Origin: Prado023 sp963818445
GTDB lineage: Bacteria > Actinomycetota > Actinomycetes > S36-B12 > CAIYMF01
Direction: 5' to 3'
DNA: 64,000 bases
NCBI GenBank assembly: GCA_963818445.1
Contig: CAWFSG010000001.1
Coordinates: forward strand, 124,001-188,000
Part shown: one piece after another, positions 39,447 to 47,974 of the stretch
Layout: each line of letters begins with the position of its first letter
How positions within the stretch are numbered: position 1 is the stretch's first letter
Translations under genes and position numbers: made by a program
Notes under the pieces: generated by a model
What the model was told of the DNA's origin: nothing
Database searches by the model: none
The model's input: the letters and a program-made list of their open reading frames with translations, nothing else

Positions 39447-40238
39447 GTGAACACTCAAGTAGCCCGACGCAGGCACCCGGCAGCGCTCATGCTGCTGCTG
39501 CTCGGCGCACTCGCGATCATCGGCACGATCTACGCGCTCGTGAACACGAGCACCGCAGCCCGTGCCGCTGGAGCCCCGCACAGCGAGACCGCCGTGGAGG
39601 AGGGCAAGGCGCTCTACCTCGAGGGGTGCGCGTCCTGCCACGGCCTGAACGCCGAGGGCACGACCGTCGCGCCGAGCCTGATCGGTGCGGGTGCCGCTGC
39701 AGTGCACTTCCAGGTGTCCACCGGTCGCATGCCCCTGGCTGCCCCTGCCGTCCAGGTCGAGCGCAAGGACCCCACCTACACCGAGGCGCAGACCGCAGCG
39801 CTGGCTGCGTACGTCGCCACCCTGGGCCCCGGCCCGGCGATTCCGACGGCTGAGGAGCTCGACACCACCAACGCCGACCTCGCTGTCGGCGGGGAGCTCT
39901 TCCGCACCAACTGCGCCCAGTGCCACAACTTCGCCGGCAAGGGCGCGGCGCTGACTCAGGGCAAGTACGCCCCAAGCCTGATGGAGGCCACGCCCCAGCA
40001 GGTGTACGAGGCCATGCTGACCGGGCCGCAGAACATGCCGGTGTTCGGCAACGGAACCGTCAGCCCGTCGGAGAAGCAGGACATCCTCAAGTACGTCGCG
40101 CACCTGCAGACCCAGACCCAGCCCGGCGGGTGGGCCCTCGGATCGTTCGGCCCCGTCACTGAGGGTGCCCTCCTGTTCACCCTCGCACTCGGTGTGATGG
40201 CCGGGTTCGCCGTCTGGATCGGAGCCAAGCTGCGATGA
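39447..40238 (+). CDS. qcrC: Ubiquinol/menaquinol-cytochrome c reductase dihaem cytochrome c subunit
   Basis: 263 residues. Two c-type haem motifs, CASCHGLN and CAQCHNFAG, each with a downstream Met ligand candidate (RMPLAAPA and NMPVFG). An N-terminal membrane helix (MLLLLGALAIIGTIYALV) and a C-terminal one (LLFTLALGVMAGFAVW) anchor it. The two haems replace a soluble cytochrome c by wiring the bcc complex directly to the aa3 oxidase. GTG start follows an AGAGGTAGG site. qcrA starts 4 nt before the stop (ATGA overlap). Confidence 0.95.
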   Translation: MNTQVARRRHPAALMLLLLGALAIIGTIYALVNTSTAARAAGAPHSETAVEEGKALYLEGCASCHGLNAEGTTVAPSLIGAGAAAVHFQVSTGRMPLAAPAVQVERKDPTYTEAQTAALAAYVATLGPGPAIPTAEELDTTNADLAVGGELFRTNCAQCHNFAGKGAALTQGKYAPSLMEATPQQVYEAMLTGPQNMPVFGNGTVSPSEKQDILKYVAHLQTQTQPGGWALGSFGPVTEGALLFTLALGVMAGFAVWIGAKLR

Positions 40239-41254
40239 GCGACTCGACCGAGACCGAGCCGGACTTCGTCACGGCGACCGTCGCCCACCATCCACGGCGC
40301 ACGGACGTGGACCCGCGGGCGGCCAAGCGCGCGGAGCGCCAGGTGGCCACCCTGTTCGTCCTGGCTGCAGTGCTGATCCTGGCGTCCGTCGTCGCCTACG
40401 TCGTGATCCCGGTCGACGCCGGGGTCGTGATCCCGTTCCTGGGCCCGATCGGGGCCCTGAACGTCGCCCTCGGGCTGAGCCTGGGCCTGGGCATCCTGCT
40501 CATCGGCCTCGGCGCCATCCACTGGGCGCGCAAGCTGATGCCAGGCAACGAGGTCGTGGCGATGCGCCACGAGATGCGCTCGGCACCTGAGGAGCGACAG
40601 GCCGCTGTCGAGGCGTTCGACCGTGGGTTGGCCGACTCCGGCTTCGCCCAGAGGCCGATCATCCGGCGCACGCTGATCGGCGCGATGCTCGTGCTCCCGC
40701 TCCCACTCGTGATCGTCCTGCGCGACCTGTACACCGCACCCAAGGGAGCCCCGAGCCCCGCCGAGCAGCTGGAGCGGACCATCTGGGGCACGGGCGTGCG
40801 CATCGTCACCGACGTCGAGCTGAACCCCCTCAAGCCGGAGGACGTCCCCGTCGGTGGCCTGGTCGCAGCCGTTCCCGCCAACCTCAACGAGGTCGAGGAG
40901 GAGACCGGCAACCTCAACGCACGGGCGAAGGCTGCGATCATCCTCGTGCGGATGGTCCCCGACGAGATCGTCTCCCAGCAGGGTGAGGCGTGGGACTACC
41001 AGGGGATCCTGGCCTACTCGAAGATCTGCACCCACGTGGGCTGTCCGATTGCGCTCTACGAGCAGCGGACGCACCATTTGCTGTGTCCGTGCCATCAGTC
41101 GACCTTCGACCTGGCGGATTCGGGCAACGTGGTGTTCGGCCCCGCGGCCCGACAGATGCCGCAGCTGCCGATCACCGTGGATGACGAGGGTTACCTGGTG
41201 GCCGTCAGTGACTTCCAGCAGCCCGTCGGACCGAGTTTCTGGGAGCGCTCATGA
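40235..41254 (+). CDS. qcrA: Rieske iron-sulfur protein of the bcc complex
   Basis: 339 residues, longer than proteobacterial Rieske proteins. Three hydrophobic segments occupy the N-terminal half (around residues 50-70, 75-100 and 150-170), a trait of actinobacterial QcrA. The 2Fe-2S ligands are CTHVGCPIALYE and CPCHQSTFD, with the disulfide cysteines inside the same motifs. ATG overlaps qcrC stop. qcrB starts at 41251, again a 4-nt overlap (ATGA). Confidence 0.95.
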   Translation: MSDSTETEPDFVTATVAHHPRRTDVDPRAAKRAERQVATLFVLAAVLILASVVAYVVIPVDAGVVIPFLGPIGALNVALGLSLGLGILLIGLGAIHWARKLMPGNEVVAMRHEMRSAPEERQAAVEAFDRGLADSGFAQRPIIRRTLIGAMLVLPLPLVIVLRDLYTAPKGAPSPAEQLERTIWGTGVRIVTDVELNPLKPEDVPVGGLVAAVPANLNEVEEETGNLNARAKAAIILVRMVPDEIVSQQGEAWDYQGILAYSKICTHVGCPIALYEQRTHHLLCPCHQSTFDLADSGNVVFGPAARQMPQLPITVDDEGYLVAVSDFQQPVGPSFWERS

Positions 41255-42918
41255 GTGTGGTGTACGAGACCGGGGGCAAGGGCGCGGGCTGGGTCGATGA
41301 CCGCCTCGGCAACTCGAGCTTCATCCGGCGCAGCCTGAACAAGGTCTTCCCGGACCACTGGTCGTTCATGCTCGGTGAGATCGCGCTGTACTCGTTCATC
41401 GTCATCCTGCTCACCGGCGTGTACCTCACCCTGTGGTTCAAGCCGTCGATGATCGAGGTCGTCTACGACGGCTCCTACGCCCCCCTGAAGGGCGTGAAGA
41501 TGAGTGAGGCCATGGCCTCGACCCTGGACATCTCCTTCGACGTCCGCGGCGGTCTGCTGATCCGCCAGATCCACCACATGGCAGCGCTGTTCTTCGTGGC
41601 CGCGATCGCGATCCACCTCCTGCGGGTGTTCTTCACCGGCGCCTTCCGCAAGCCCCGCGAGCTCAACTGGGTCATCGGCGTGGTGCTGTTCCTCCTGGCC
41701 ATCGCCGCCGGGTTCTCCGGCTACTCGCTCCCCGACGACCTGCTGTCAGGCACCGGCCTGCGGATCACCCAGGGCATCATCCAGGCCTCCCCGGTGATCG
41801 GCACCTGGTTCTCGTTCCTGCTCTTCGACGGCGAGTTCCCGGGCACGGCCTTCATCCCGAGGCTGTACGGAATCCACATCCTGCTGGTGCCCGGCCTGAT
41901 CCTCGGCCTGGTCACCGCCCACCTCATGATGGTCTGGTACCAGAAGCACACGCAGTTCCCCGGCCCGGGGCGCACCAACGACAACGTTGTGGGCTACCCG
42001 CTCATGCCGGTGTACATGGCCAAGGCCGGCGGGTTCTTCTTCGTCGTCTTCGGCACCATCGTGGCGCTGGCGGGGCTGTTCCAGATCAACCCGATCTGGG
42101 CCTACGGTCCCTACATCCCCGATCAGGTGACCGCCGGCTCGCAGCCCGACTGGTACGTCGGCTTCCTCGACGGCGCCCTGCGGCTGATGCCACCGATCGA
42201 GATCACCCAGTTCGGGCACACGCTGAGCCTGAACCTGATCATCCCGGCGATGGTCCTTGCGCCCGTCCTGCTGCTGCTGGTCGGGGCCTATCCGTGGATC
42301 GAGCGCTACGCCACGGGCAAGGACAACCGTGAGCACCACCTGCTCGACCGCCCGCGCAACGCCCCCACGCGCACCGCCATCGGCGCGGCGATGCTGACCT
42401 TCTACATCGTGCTCATGATCGGCGGCGGCAACGACATCATCGCCTACAACTTCGACCTGAGCTTCAACACGATGATCCGCATCCTGCAGGTCCTTCTCTT
42501 CGTGGGACCGGTCGTGGCGTTCATCGTCGCCAAGCGGATGGCCCTGTCGCTCCAGCGCCGGGACCGCGACCTGCTCCTGCACGGCCGGGAGACCGGTCGG
42601 GTGCTGCGCCTGCCCAGCGGGGAGTTCCTCGAGATCCACGAGCCCGTGGACGAGGAGTACCGGGCGAAGATCCTGTCGAAGACCGACGTCGAGCCGCTGG
42701 CGCTGCCCGAGGCCGTCGACGAGAACGGCGTGGCGAACCCTGCGAGCCGACGCCAGAAGCGCCGGTCGCGCTGGTCGCGGTTCTTCTACGCCGACAATGT
42801 CCCCCTGCCGACCGACGAGGAGCTGGCGAGCGCTGCTGTCCACATCGACCACGAGCTGCACGAGGCGGTCGAGTCCGGCTCCGCTGCTGCGGCCGAGATC
42901 GCCGAGCACCAGCACTGA
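41251..42918 (+). CDS. qcrB: Cytochrome b subunit of the bcc complex
   Basis: 555 residues. Haem-b histidines are in QIHHMAALFFVAAIAIH and the GIHILLVPGLILGLVTAHLMM helix. The C-terminal 130 residues are a soluble basic/acidic extension (LLHGRETGRVLRLPSGEFLE) typical of actinobacterial QcrB. Menaquinol is oxidised here; this is the target subunit of Q203-type inhibitors in mycobacteria. Last gene of ctaE-qcrCAB and followed by a strong nested hairpin. Confidence 0.95.
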   Translation: MSVVYETGGKGAGWVDDRLGNSSFIRRSLNKVFPDHWSFMLGEIALYSFIVILLTGVYLTLWFKPSMIEVVYDGSYAPLKGVKMSEAMASTLDISFDVRGGLLIRQIHHMAALFFVAAIAIHLLRVFFTGAFRKPRELNWVIGVVLFLLAIAAGFSGYSLPDDLLSGTGLRITQGIIQASPVIGTWFSFLLFDGEFPGTAFIPRLYGIHILLVPGLILGLVTAHLMMVWYQKHTQFPGPGRTNDNVVGYPLMPVYMAKAGGFFFVVFGTIVALAGLFQINPIWAYGPYIPDQVTAGSQPDWYVGFLDGALRLMPPIEITQFGHTLSLNLIIPAMVLAPVLLLLVGAYPWIERYATGKDNREHHLLDRPRNAPTRTAIGAAMLTFYIVLMIGGGNDIIAYNFDLSFNTMIRILQVLLFVGPVVAFIVAKRMALSLQRRDRDLLLHGRETGRVLRLPSGEFLEIHEPVDEEYRAKILSKTDVEPLALPEAVDENGVANPASRRQKRRSRWSRFFYADNVPLPTDEELASAAVHIDHELHEAVESGSAAAAEIAEHQH

Positions 42919-42924
42919 CCATGC

Positions 42925-42970
42925 CCGACGCCCGCGGCGTGCGACCTGGAGTCGCCTCCGCGGGCGTCGG
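42925..42970 (+). terminator. Nested hairpin terminator after qcrB
   Basis: CCGACGCCCGCGG (42925-42937) pairs perfectly with CCGCGGGCGTCGG (42958-42970), a 13-bp stem. Inside the loop GCGAC (42941-42945) pairs with GTCGC (42951-42955). It begins 7 nt after the qcrB stop. No T-tract. Confidence 0.85.
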
Positions 42971-43070
42971 CGTGTCCGGCGACGATCAGCCGCGGGATCA
43001 GGAATCGTATGGCCGCCACCGGCAACGAAGGCAAGCCAGCCGGGGCCGTCGTCCTTGTCCGGAGATCGGA

Positions 43071-44792
43071 TCAGCGGATCAGGCCGAGGACGGGGTCGCG
43101 CAGGTCCACCTCGAAGGCATCCCGGCGCGAGGCGGCCCCGCGCAGCGGGAGGGCCAGGGGCGGTCCGTCGTGGTTGACCAGTCGTACGCCGGGGGAGAAG
43201 AGCCAGCGGGCCAGGATCTGGGTCTCCTCCGGCAGCGCGGCTGAGGTGGGCCGCAGGGGTGCAGCCACCTCCTCCGCGGCGGCAAGGATCGCCGCGAGCG
43301 GACCGGTCGGGTCGACGCCTGCCGGGATCACCCCGGCCGCCGCGAGCCTCCCGTGGCGGATGACGTGGACCTCCCACCCGCGGTCGTCGGTGGGCCGGGC
43401 GGCGACGATCTGGTGGGTCTGCCCGAGGACGTCGCTGGTGGTGGCGGTGTCGACGCCGCGCAGCAGGGCGTTCAGGCGATCGCGCCAGGCGGCGGCCTCC
43501 TCGTAGCGCTCCTGACCGGCGAGGACGTCCATGCGGGCGCTCAGGGTGTCCACGACCTCCGCGGGGTCGCTGCCGAGCACGAGTTGCGCCCGCGCGACGA
43601 TGGCGGCGTACTCCTCGGATGTCACGGCCCCGACGCAGGGCGCCGGGCACCGGCCAAGGTCGGCCAGGACGCACGCAGAGGCTTTGGGCCTGCTGGACAG
43701 GGCTTGGGAGCACGTGCGCAGCGGGAGTGCCTCCGCGAGTGCCTCCGCGGCCGACTCAGCGGTGCGCCGGCTGGTGTAGGGCCCGATGTAGCGCGCACCT
43801 CGTTCGACGTCGTCACGGACCTTGCTCACCACGCTGACCCGGGGGAATCGCTCCACGGTCAGCTTGAGCCAGACGGCGTTCTGGGGCCGGGTCGAGCGCC
43901 GGTTGTACCGTGGCGCCCGGGCGGCGATGGTGCGCAACTCGCGCACCTGGGCCTCCAGGGGCGTGGCGCACGGCACGGCGACGACCTTGGCCGCCAGGCC
44001 CACCATCTCGGTCATCCGGCGGCGCTGCTCGGCCGCTGTGAAGTAGCTCAGGACCCGCCGGCGGATCGAGCGGGACGTCCCGACGTAGAGCGCGGCACCC
44101 TGGGAGTCCTCGAAGACGTAGACCCCCGGTCCGTCGGGCAGGCCGTCGGCCAGGCCGCGTTTGCGCCGCCGGGCATCGGGGACGCGGCTGCTGTACCCCT
44201 GCAGCTCCGTGAGGGTGTGCACCCCGAGATTGCCGACCCGCTCCATCAGCCCGTGCAGGACATCCACGGTCGCCTGCGCATCTGCCAGGGCGCGGTGATT
44301 GGGGGTCACCTCGGTCCGGAAGTGCCGGGCGAGTGTGCCCAGCTTGCAGTTGGGGACCTCGTCGCGGGTCAGGACATGACGCGCCAGCCGGGCTGTGTCC
44401 ACCACGGGGGGATCGGGCCACGGCATGTCCAGGCGCTCGCAGGCGCCCTTGAGGAAGCTGACGTCGTAGGGCGCGTTGTGGGCCACCAGGACCGCCCCGT
44501 GGGCGAACTCCAGGAACGCAGCAAGGGCGGCTGACAGCGGTGGCGCGCTGAGCAGCATGTCGTCGGTGATGCCGGTCAGGGCGCGGATGAAGGGCGGGAG
44601 CGGGCGGCCGAGGTGCACCAGCGTCTGGAACTGCCCGACCACCTCCCCACCGCGGACCTTGACGGCCCCGATCTCGGTGATCCCCGCGCCCTGGGGGCTG
44701 CCCCCGTCGGTCTCCAGGTCGACCACGACGAAGGTCACCTGGTTCAACCCAGGGCCCAGGTCGTCGAAGGTCAACTGGGTGGCCGCGCTCAT
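43071..44792 (-). CDS. DEDD exonuclease fused to a UvrC-like GIY-YIG nuclease domain
   Basis: 573 residues. N-terminal DnaQ-type 3'-5' exonuclease: VVVDLETDGG (Asp, Glu), HNAPYDVSF and the final NHRALADAQATVDVL (His, Asp). Then a UvrC N-terminal-like GIY-YIG domain: PGVYVFEDSQGAALYVGTS with RRRVLSYF. The last about 200 residues resemble the central UvrC/Cho region (EERYEEAAAWRDRL). Resembles Cho fused to a proofreading-like exonuclease and matches Rv2191 in mycobacteria. Probably DNA repair nucleotide excision. ATG at 44792 has TACCGT 7 nt upstream (leaderless). Previous open frame upstream is not part of it. Confidence 0.88.
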   Translation of the reverse strand: MSAATQLTFDDLGPGLNQVTFVVVDLETDGGSPQGAGITEIGAVKVRGGEVVGQFQTLVHLGRPLPPFIRALTGITDDMLLSAPPLSAALAAFLEFAHGAVLVAHNAPYDVSFLKGACERLDMPWPDPPVVDTARLARHVLTRDEVPNCKLGTLARHFRTEVTPNHRALADAQATVDVLHGLMERVGNLGVHTLTELQGYSSRVPDARRRKRGLADGLPDGPGVYVFEDSQGAALYVGTSRSIRRRVLSYFTAAEQRRRMTEMVGLAAKVVAVPCATPLEAQVRELRTIAARAPRYNRRSTRPQNAVWLKLTVERFPRVSVVSKVRDDVERGARYIGPYTSRRTAESAAEALAEALPLRTCSQALSSRPKASACVLADLGRCPAPCVGAVTSEEYAAIVARAQLVLGSDPAEVVDTLSARMDVLAGQERYEEAAAWRDRLNALLRGVDTATTSDVLGQTHQIVAARPTDDRGWEVHVIRHGRLAAAGVIPAGVDPTGPLAAILAAAEEVAAPLRPTSAALPEETQILARWLFSPGVRLVNHDGPPLALPLRGAASRRDAFEVDLRDPVLGLIR

Positions 44793-44799
44793 GGCCCCC

Positions 44800-44805
44800 A
44801 CGGTA
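44800..44805 (-). promoter_or_regulatory. Candidate -10 (TACCGT), leaderless start of the exonuclease gene
   Basis: TACCGT on the minus strand lies 7 nt before the ATG at 44792. Confidence 0.4.
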
Positions 44806-44848
44806 GGTGCGCCCTCCGACATCGACGTGGGTCCCACGCCGGGGCGGG

Positions 44849-44854
44849 TAGGCT
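44849..44854 (+). promoter_or_regulatory. Candidate -10 (TAGGCT) of the zinc-ribbon/glycosyltransferase operon
   Basis: TAGGCT lies 58 nt before the ATG at 44913; the leader includes AGGAG eight bases before the start. Confidence 0.35.
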
Positions 44855-44912
44855 TTCGGGTCATCACCCCGCCGCGCGAGCTGCCCGTCGGGCCGACCCA
44901 GGAGCCGATCCC

Positions 44913-45149
44913 ATGACCGAACTCACTGTCCCTGATGCCGCCAGTCGCTGGCGGTGCGCCCAGTGCGGGAACCTGACCCGCTTCGACGTGGTGCGCCAGG
45001 CGCGCACCCGTGAGTTCTGGCATGTCGACCTCGCGGGGCAGCCGACCGTGGAGTCCGTCGAGGTCCTCAGCGATGCCCTGGAGTCGGTCAGCTGCCGCTG
45101 GTGCGGCAGTGGTGCGGCGATCGAGGTCGTGGCCCGGCCCGACAGCTGA
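44913..45149 (+). CDS. Small zinc-ribbon protein
   Basis: 78 residues. Two CxxC pairs frame the protein: RCAQCGNLTRFDVV near the N-terminus and SCRWCGSG near the C-terminus, 50 residues apart, a probable four-Cys zinc ribbon. The middle TREFWHVDLAGQPTVESVEVL is likely a beta sheet. ATG with AGGAG eight bases upstream. The gene overlaps the downstream membrane protein by one base (TGATG). Widely seen in actinobacterial genomes near this locus; function unknown to me. Confidence 0.7.
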   Translation: MTELTVPDAASRWRCAQCGNLTRFDVVRQARTREFWHVDLAGQPTVESVEVLSDALESVSCRWCGSGAAIEVVARPDS

Positions 45150-46546
45150 TGCCACGCCGCGCCGACCGCACCCGAGCGCTGGCCTTCGCGGTCGCCTGGC
45201 TCGCCTTCTTCGCGGCCCTGCAGTGGAGTGTGGTGCGCTTCAAGGTGCCCATCGTCGCCGTCCTGACAATGTCGGCGGTGGCCCTGACGGTGTGGCAGTG
45301 GCGCCGGGCGCGTGTGGTGCTGACGCCCCAGGCCATGGCCCTGATGCTGGGCGGAAGTGCCCTGGCCACGCTGCTCGTGCCGCTGTTCTCCTACCTCGAC
45401 GGCACGGGACTGGCCGTGGCGCGGGCAGTCCTGATGACAGTTCCGCTGGTGGTCGCGGCACTGCTCTGGTCCGGGCGCGAGGGCCACGCGGGGGCCGCCG
45501 CGCTGGTGAGCCTCGCCGGATTCCTCGTGGTGGCAACCGTCGCCATCCTCAATGACCCCGCGCCGAGGATCGATGTCTGGGTGACCCTGCAGCAGGCCAG
45601 CGATGCGCTGGCCCGTGGGGTGAGCTTCTACGAGGTGACGTGGACGGGCTCCCCGGGCGTGGCCGACGCGTTCACGTACCTGCCGTGGACCGCCGTCCTC
45701 CTGGCGCCCGGTCGCTGGTTGGCCGGGGATGTCCGGTGGGCGTTGATGGCCTGGAGCGTCGTGGCCGTGGTGGGCATCTGGGCGCTTGCCGCTGGAACAC
45801 GAGCCGGTCGTGGTGCGCTGGAGGCGGTGGAGGCACACGGCGGACCCGGCCCACGGTGGCGGGCGGCGGCCGTCACCGCCCTGATCCTGTTCGCCCCGGG
45901 CACGCTGACCCAGGTGGACCAGTCGTGGACCGAGCCGTTGCTGCTCGCCGGGGTCGTGTGGTGGGCAGTGCTGGTGGACCGCGACCGGGCGTGGTGGGCC
46001 GTGGTCCCGCTGGCGCTGGCCTGCGCCAGCAAGCAGCACCTGGCGCTGCTCCTGCCGGTCCTGCTGGTCTGGCGGCCGTTCGGCGTGTGGCGCACGCTGG
46101 CCACGGGAGCGCTGACGGGCCTGCTGATCGCGCCGTGGTTCCTCGCCGGCCCCCAGGACTTCCTGCACGACACGGTCACCCTCCTCGTGTCGTTCCACGC
46201 GATCCTGTTCGCGAACACCCTCTACCTGCTGGCCCTCAACGTGTTCGGGGTGACCCTCCCGTTCTGGCTCACCGGCCTGGTCGTGCTTGCGACGCTGGTC
46301 GCGGTCATCCTGGTCGTCCACCGGCGCCAGCCGAGCCTGGGTGAGGTGCTGCGCTGGCTGGCCCTGCTGCTCCTCGTGGCCAACCTGGTGAACAAGCAGG
46401 CGTTCTACAACCAGTTCTGGCTGGCCGGTGCCCTCGTGGTCGTCTCGCTGGCGTTGCCCGGTGCCCGAGGCGGCCACGCCCAGGCATTGTCAGACCCCCC
46501 TCGTAGCGTCGTCGGCAGAACAGCCGGGGGTGAGGGAGGGGTTTGA
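45149..46546 (+). CDS. Multi-span membrane protein, glycosyltransferase-like (GT-C type)
   Basis: 465 residues, about eleven hydrophobic segments. After two N-terminal helices a region VSFYEVTWTGSPGVADAFTYLPWTAVLLAPGRW with an extracytoplasmic Asp/Glu-rich loop (DPAPRIDVW) resembles the GT87/DUF2029 mannosyltransferase family, as does LFAPGTLTQVDQSWTEPLLL. It could transfer a polyprenyl-phosphate sugar to a lipoglycan. A specific acceptor cannot be named. The start overlaps the previous stop by one base. Followed directly by a 70-residue gene. Confidence 0.65.
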   Translation: MPRRADRTRALAFAVAWLAFFAALQWSVVRFKVPIVAVLTMSAVALTVWQWRRARVVLTPQAMALMLGGSALATLLVPLFSYLDGTGLAVARAVLMTVPLVVAALLWSGREGHAGAAALVSLAGFLVVATVAILNDPAPRIDVWVTLQQASDALARGVSFYEVTWTGSPGVADAFTYLPWTAVLLAPGRWLAGDVRWALMAWSVVAVVGIWALAAGTRAGRGALEAVEAHGGPGPRWRAAAVTALILFAPGTLTQVDQSWTEPLLLAGVVWWAVLVDRDRAWWAVVPLALACASKQHLALLLPVLLVWRPFGVWRTLATGALTGLLIAPWFLAGPQDFLHDTVTLLVSFHAILFANTLYLLALNVFGVTLPFWLTGLVVLATLVAVILVVHRRQPSLGEVLRWLALLLLVANLVNKQAFYNQFWLAGALVVVSLALPGARGGHAQALSDPPRSVVGRTAGGEGGV

Positions 46547-46759
46547 ATGATCATCGATTGCGACGGGTGCCAGATGCGGGATCTGGCGTGCGACGACTGC
46601 GTGGTGACGTTCCTGCTGGGTCCACCTGGGGGGTTGGGGTCGGCTGAGCAGAGTGCGCTGGCAGTGCTCGCCGACGGAGGGCTGGTGCCACCCCTGCGGA
46701 TGGTCCCGGGCGGCTCGGCCGGGCCGAGGGACCCCGTTCGGGGTGTCGCCTCAGCCTGA
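46547..46759 (+). CDS. Small Cys-rich actinobacterial protein
   Basis: 70 residues, starts immediately after the preceding stop (TGAATG). The N-terminus MIIDCDGCQMRDLACDDCVV has four cysteines as C-x2-C-x6-C-x2-C, then a hydrophobic FLLGPP and LVPPLRMVPG. The MIIDC-x2-C-x-MRD-x-ACDDC pattern recurs in actinobacteria; presumably metal- or cluster-binding. No known function. Coupled to the membrane protein upstream. Confidence 0.65.
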   Translation: MIIDCDGCQMRDLACDDCVVTFLLGPPGGLGSAEQSALAVLADGGLVPPLRMVPGGSAGPRDPVRGVASA

Positions 46760-46798
46760 CGGACGCCGTCGGGGGTGCGCGTGGGCCAAGATGTGCGC

Positions 46799-47974
46799 AT
46801 GCGTGTGCTCTGCGTGACCAACGACTTCCCCCCGCGGGCCGGCGGGATCCAGGCCTTCGTCCATGGGGTGCTGGTCCGCCAGCCGGAGGGTTCGGTCGTC
46901 GTCTACGCCCCCAGGTGGAAGGGCGATGCGGATTTCGACGCTGAGCAGCCCTTCCCGGTGGTGCGGCACCCGACGTCGCTGATGCTCCCGGAGCCGACGG
47001 TGCTGCGCCGGGCCCGTGAGATCGCGAGGGCCGAGGGCTGCGACCGGGTGGTGTTCGGTGCCGCCGCGCCCCTGGGGCTGCTGGCACCGCGGCTGGCCTC
47101 GGCGGGGGTGCACACGAGTGTGGGAATGACCCATGGGCACGAGGCTGCCTGGGCGCAGACCCCCGGACCGCGCCAGATGTTGGGGCGGATCGGTGAGGGC
47201 CTGGACCGGGTCACCTACCTGGGCTCCTACACCCGGGGCAAGATCTCCTCCGCGCTGAGCCCTGCGGCAGCCGGGCGGATGCGCCAGCTGGTGCCGGGCG
47301 TCGACTCCCAGACGTTCCATCCGGGGCTGCGCGCGGGCGCCGGGCGAGAGATCCGCGACCGTCACGGGCTGGCGGATCGGCCGGTCATCGTGTGCGTGTC
47401 CCGGCTCATGCCCCGCAAGGGCCAGGACTCGTTGATCCGGGCCCTGCCCCGGATCCGGCGGACCTCGGGCCTGGACGTCGCGCTGCTCATCGTGGGTGGG
47501 GGGCCCTACCGCAAGGACCTCGCTGCCCTCGTGCTCGAGGAAGGGCTCGAGGCGCATGTGGTCCTCACCGGTGGGGTGCCCTGGTCCGAGTTGCCCGCCC
47601 ACTACGCAGCCGGGGATGTCTTCGCCATGCCCAGCAGGACCCGGCAGCGCGGGTGGGACGTCGAGGGTCTGGGGATCGTCTACCTCGAGGGGTCCGCGAC
47701 CGGGCTGCCCGTGGTCTCCGGGGACTCCGGTGGAGCGCCCGACGCCGTGCGCGAGGGCGTGACCGGATTCGTCGTGGGAGGCCGTGACTCCGACGCCCTC
47801 GTCGCCCGGGTCAGCCAGCTGCTGACCGACCCGGAGCTCGCCGCGCGGATGGGCGCCGCGGGGCGCCAGTGGGTCGAGTCATCGTGGGGGTGGGATCACT
47901 CCGCCGAGCGGTTGCGGGTGATGCTCGAGGGCGGCGACCCGGACGTCGAGGAGGCCGCCGGCGCCTCGGGCTGA
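46799..47974 (+). CDS. pimB: GDP-mannose-dependent phosphatidylinositol monomannoside mannosyltransferase (PimB'-type GT4)
   Basis: 391 residues, GT-B fold. N-terminal acceptor domain starts VTNDFPPRAGGIQAFVH, nucleotide domain includes SRLMPRKGQDSLIRALP and the E-x7-E motif EGLGIVYLEGSATGLPVV, with HGHEAAWAQ in between. The pattern matches PimB' (Rv2188c), which adds the second mannose to phosphatidylinositol monomannoside, the base of PIM/LM/LAM lipoglycans. ATG at 46799 is preferred; CAAGAT lies 6 nt upstream. Its last 79 nt overlap, antisense, the GT87 gene. Acts on the cytoplasmic membrane face. Confidence 0.82.
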   Translation: MRVLCVTNDFPPRAGGIQAFVHGVLVRQPEGSVVVYAPRWKGDADFDAEQPFPVVRHPTSLMLPEPTVLRRAREIARAEGCDRVVFGAAAPLGLLAPRLASAGVHTSVGMTHGHEAAWAQTPGPRQMLGRIGEGLDRVTYLGSYTRGKISSALSPAAAGRMRQLVPGVDSQTFHPGLRAGAGREIRDRHGLADRPVIVCVSRLMPRKGQDSLIRALPRIRRTSGLDVALLIVGGGPYRKDLAALVLEEGLEAHVVLTGGVPWSELPAHYAAGDVFAMPSRTRQRGWDVEGLGIVYLEGSATGLPVVSGDSGGAPDAVREGVTGFVVGGRDSDALVARVSQLLTDPELAARMGAAGRQWVESSWGWDHSAERLRVMLEGGDPDVEEAAGASG

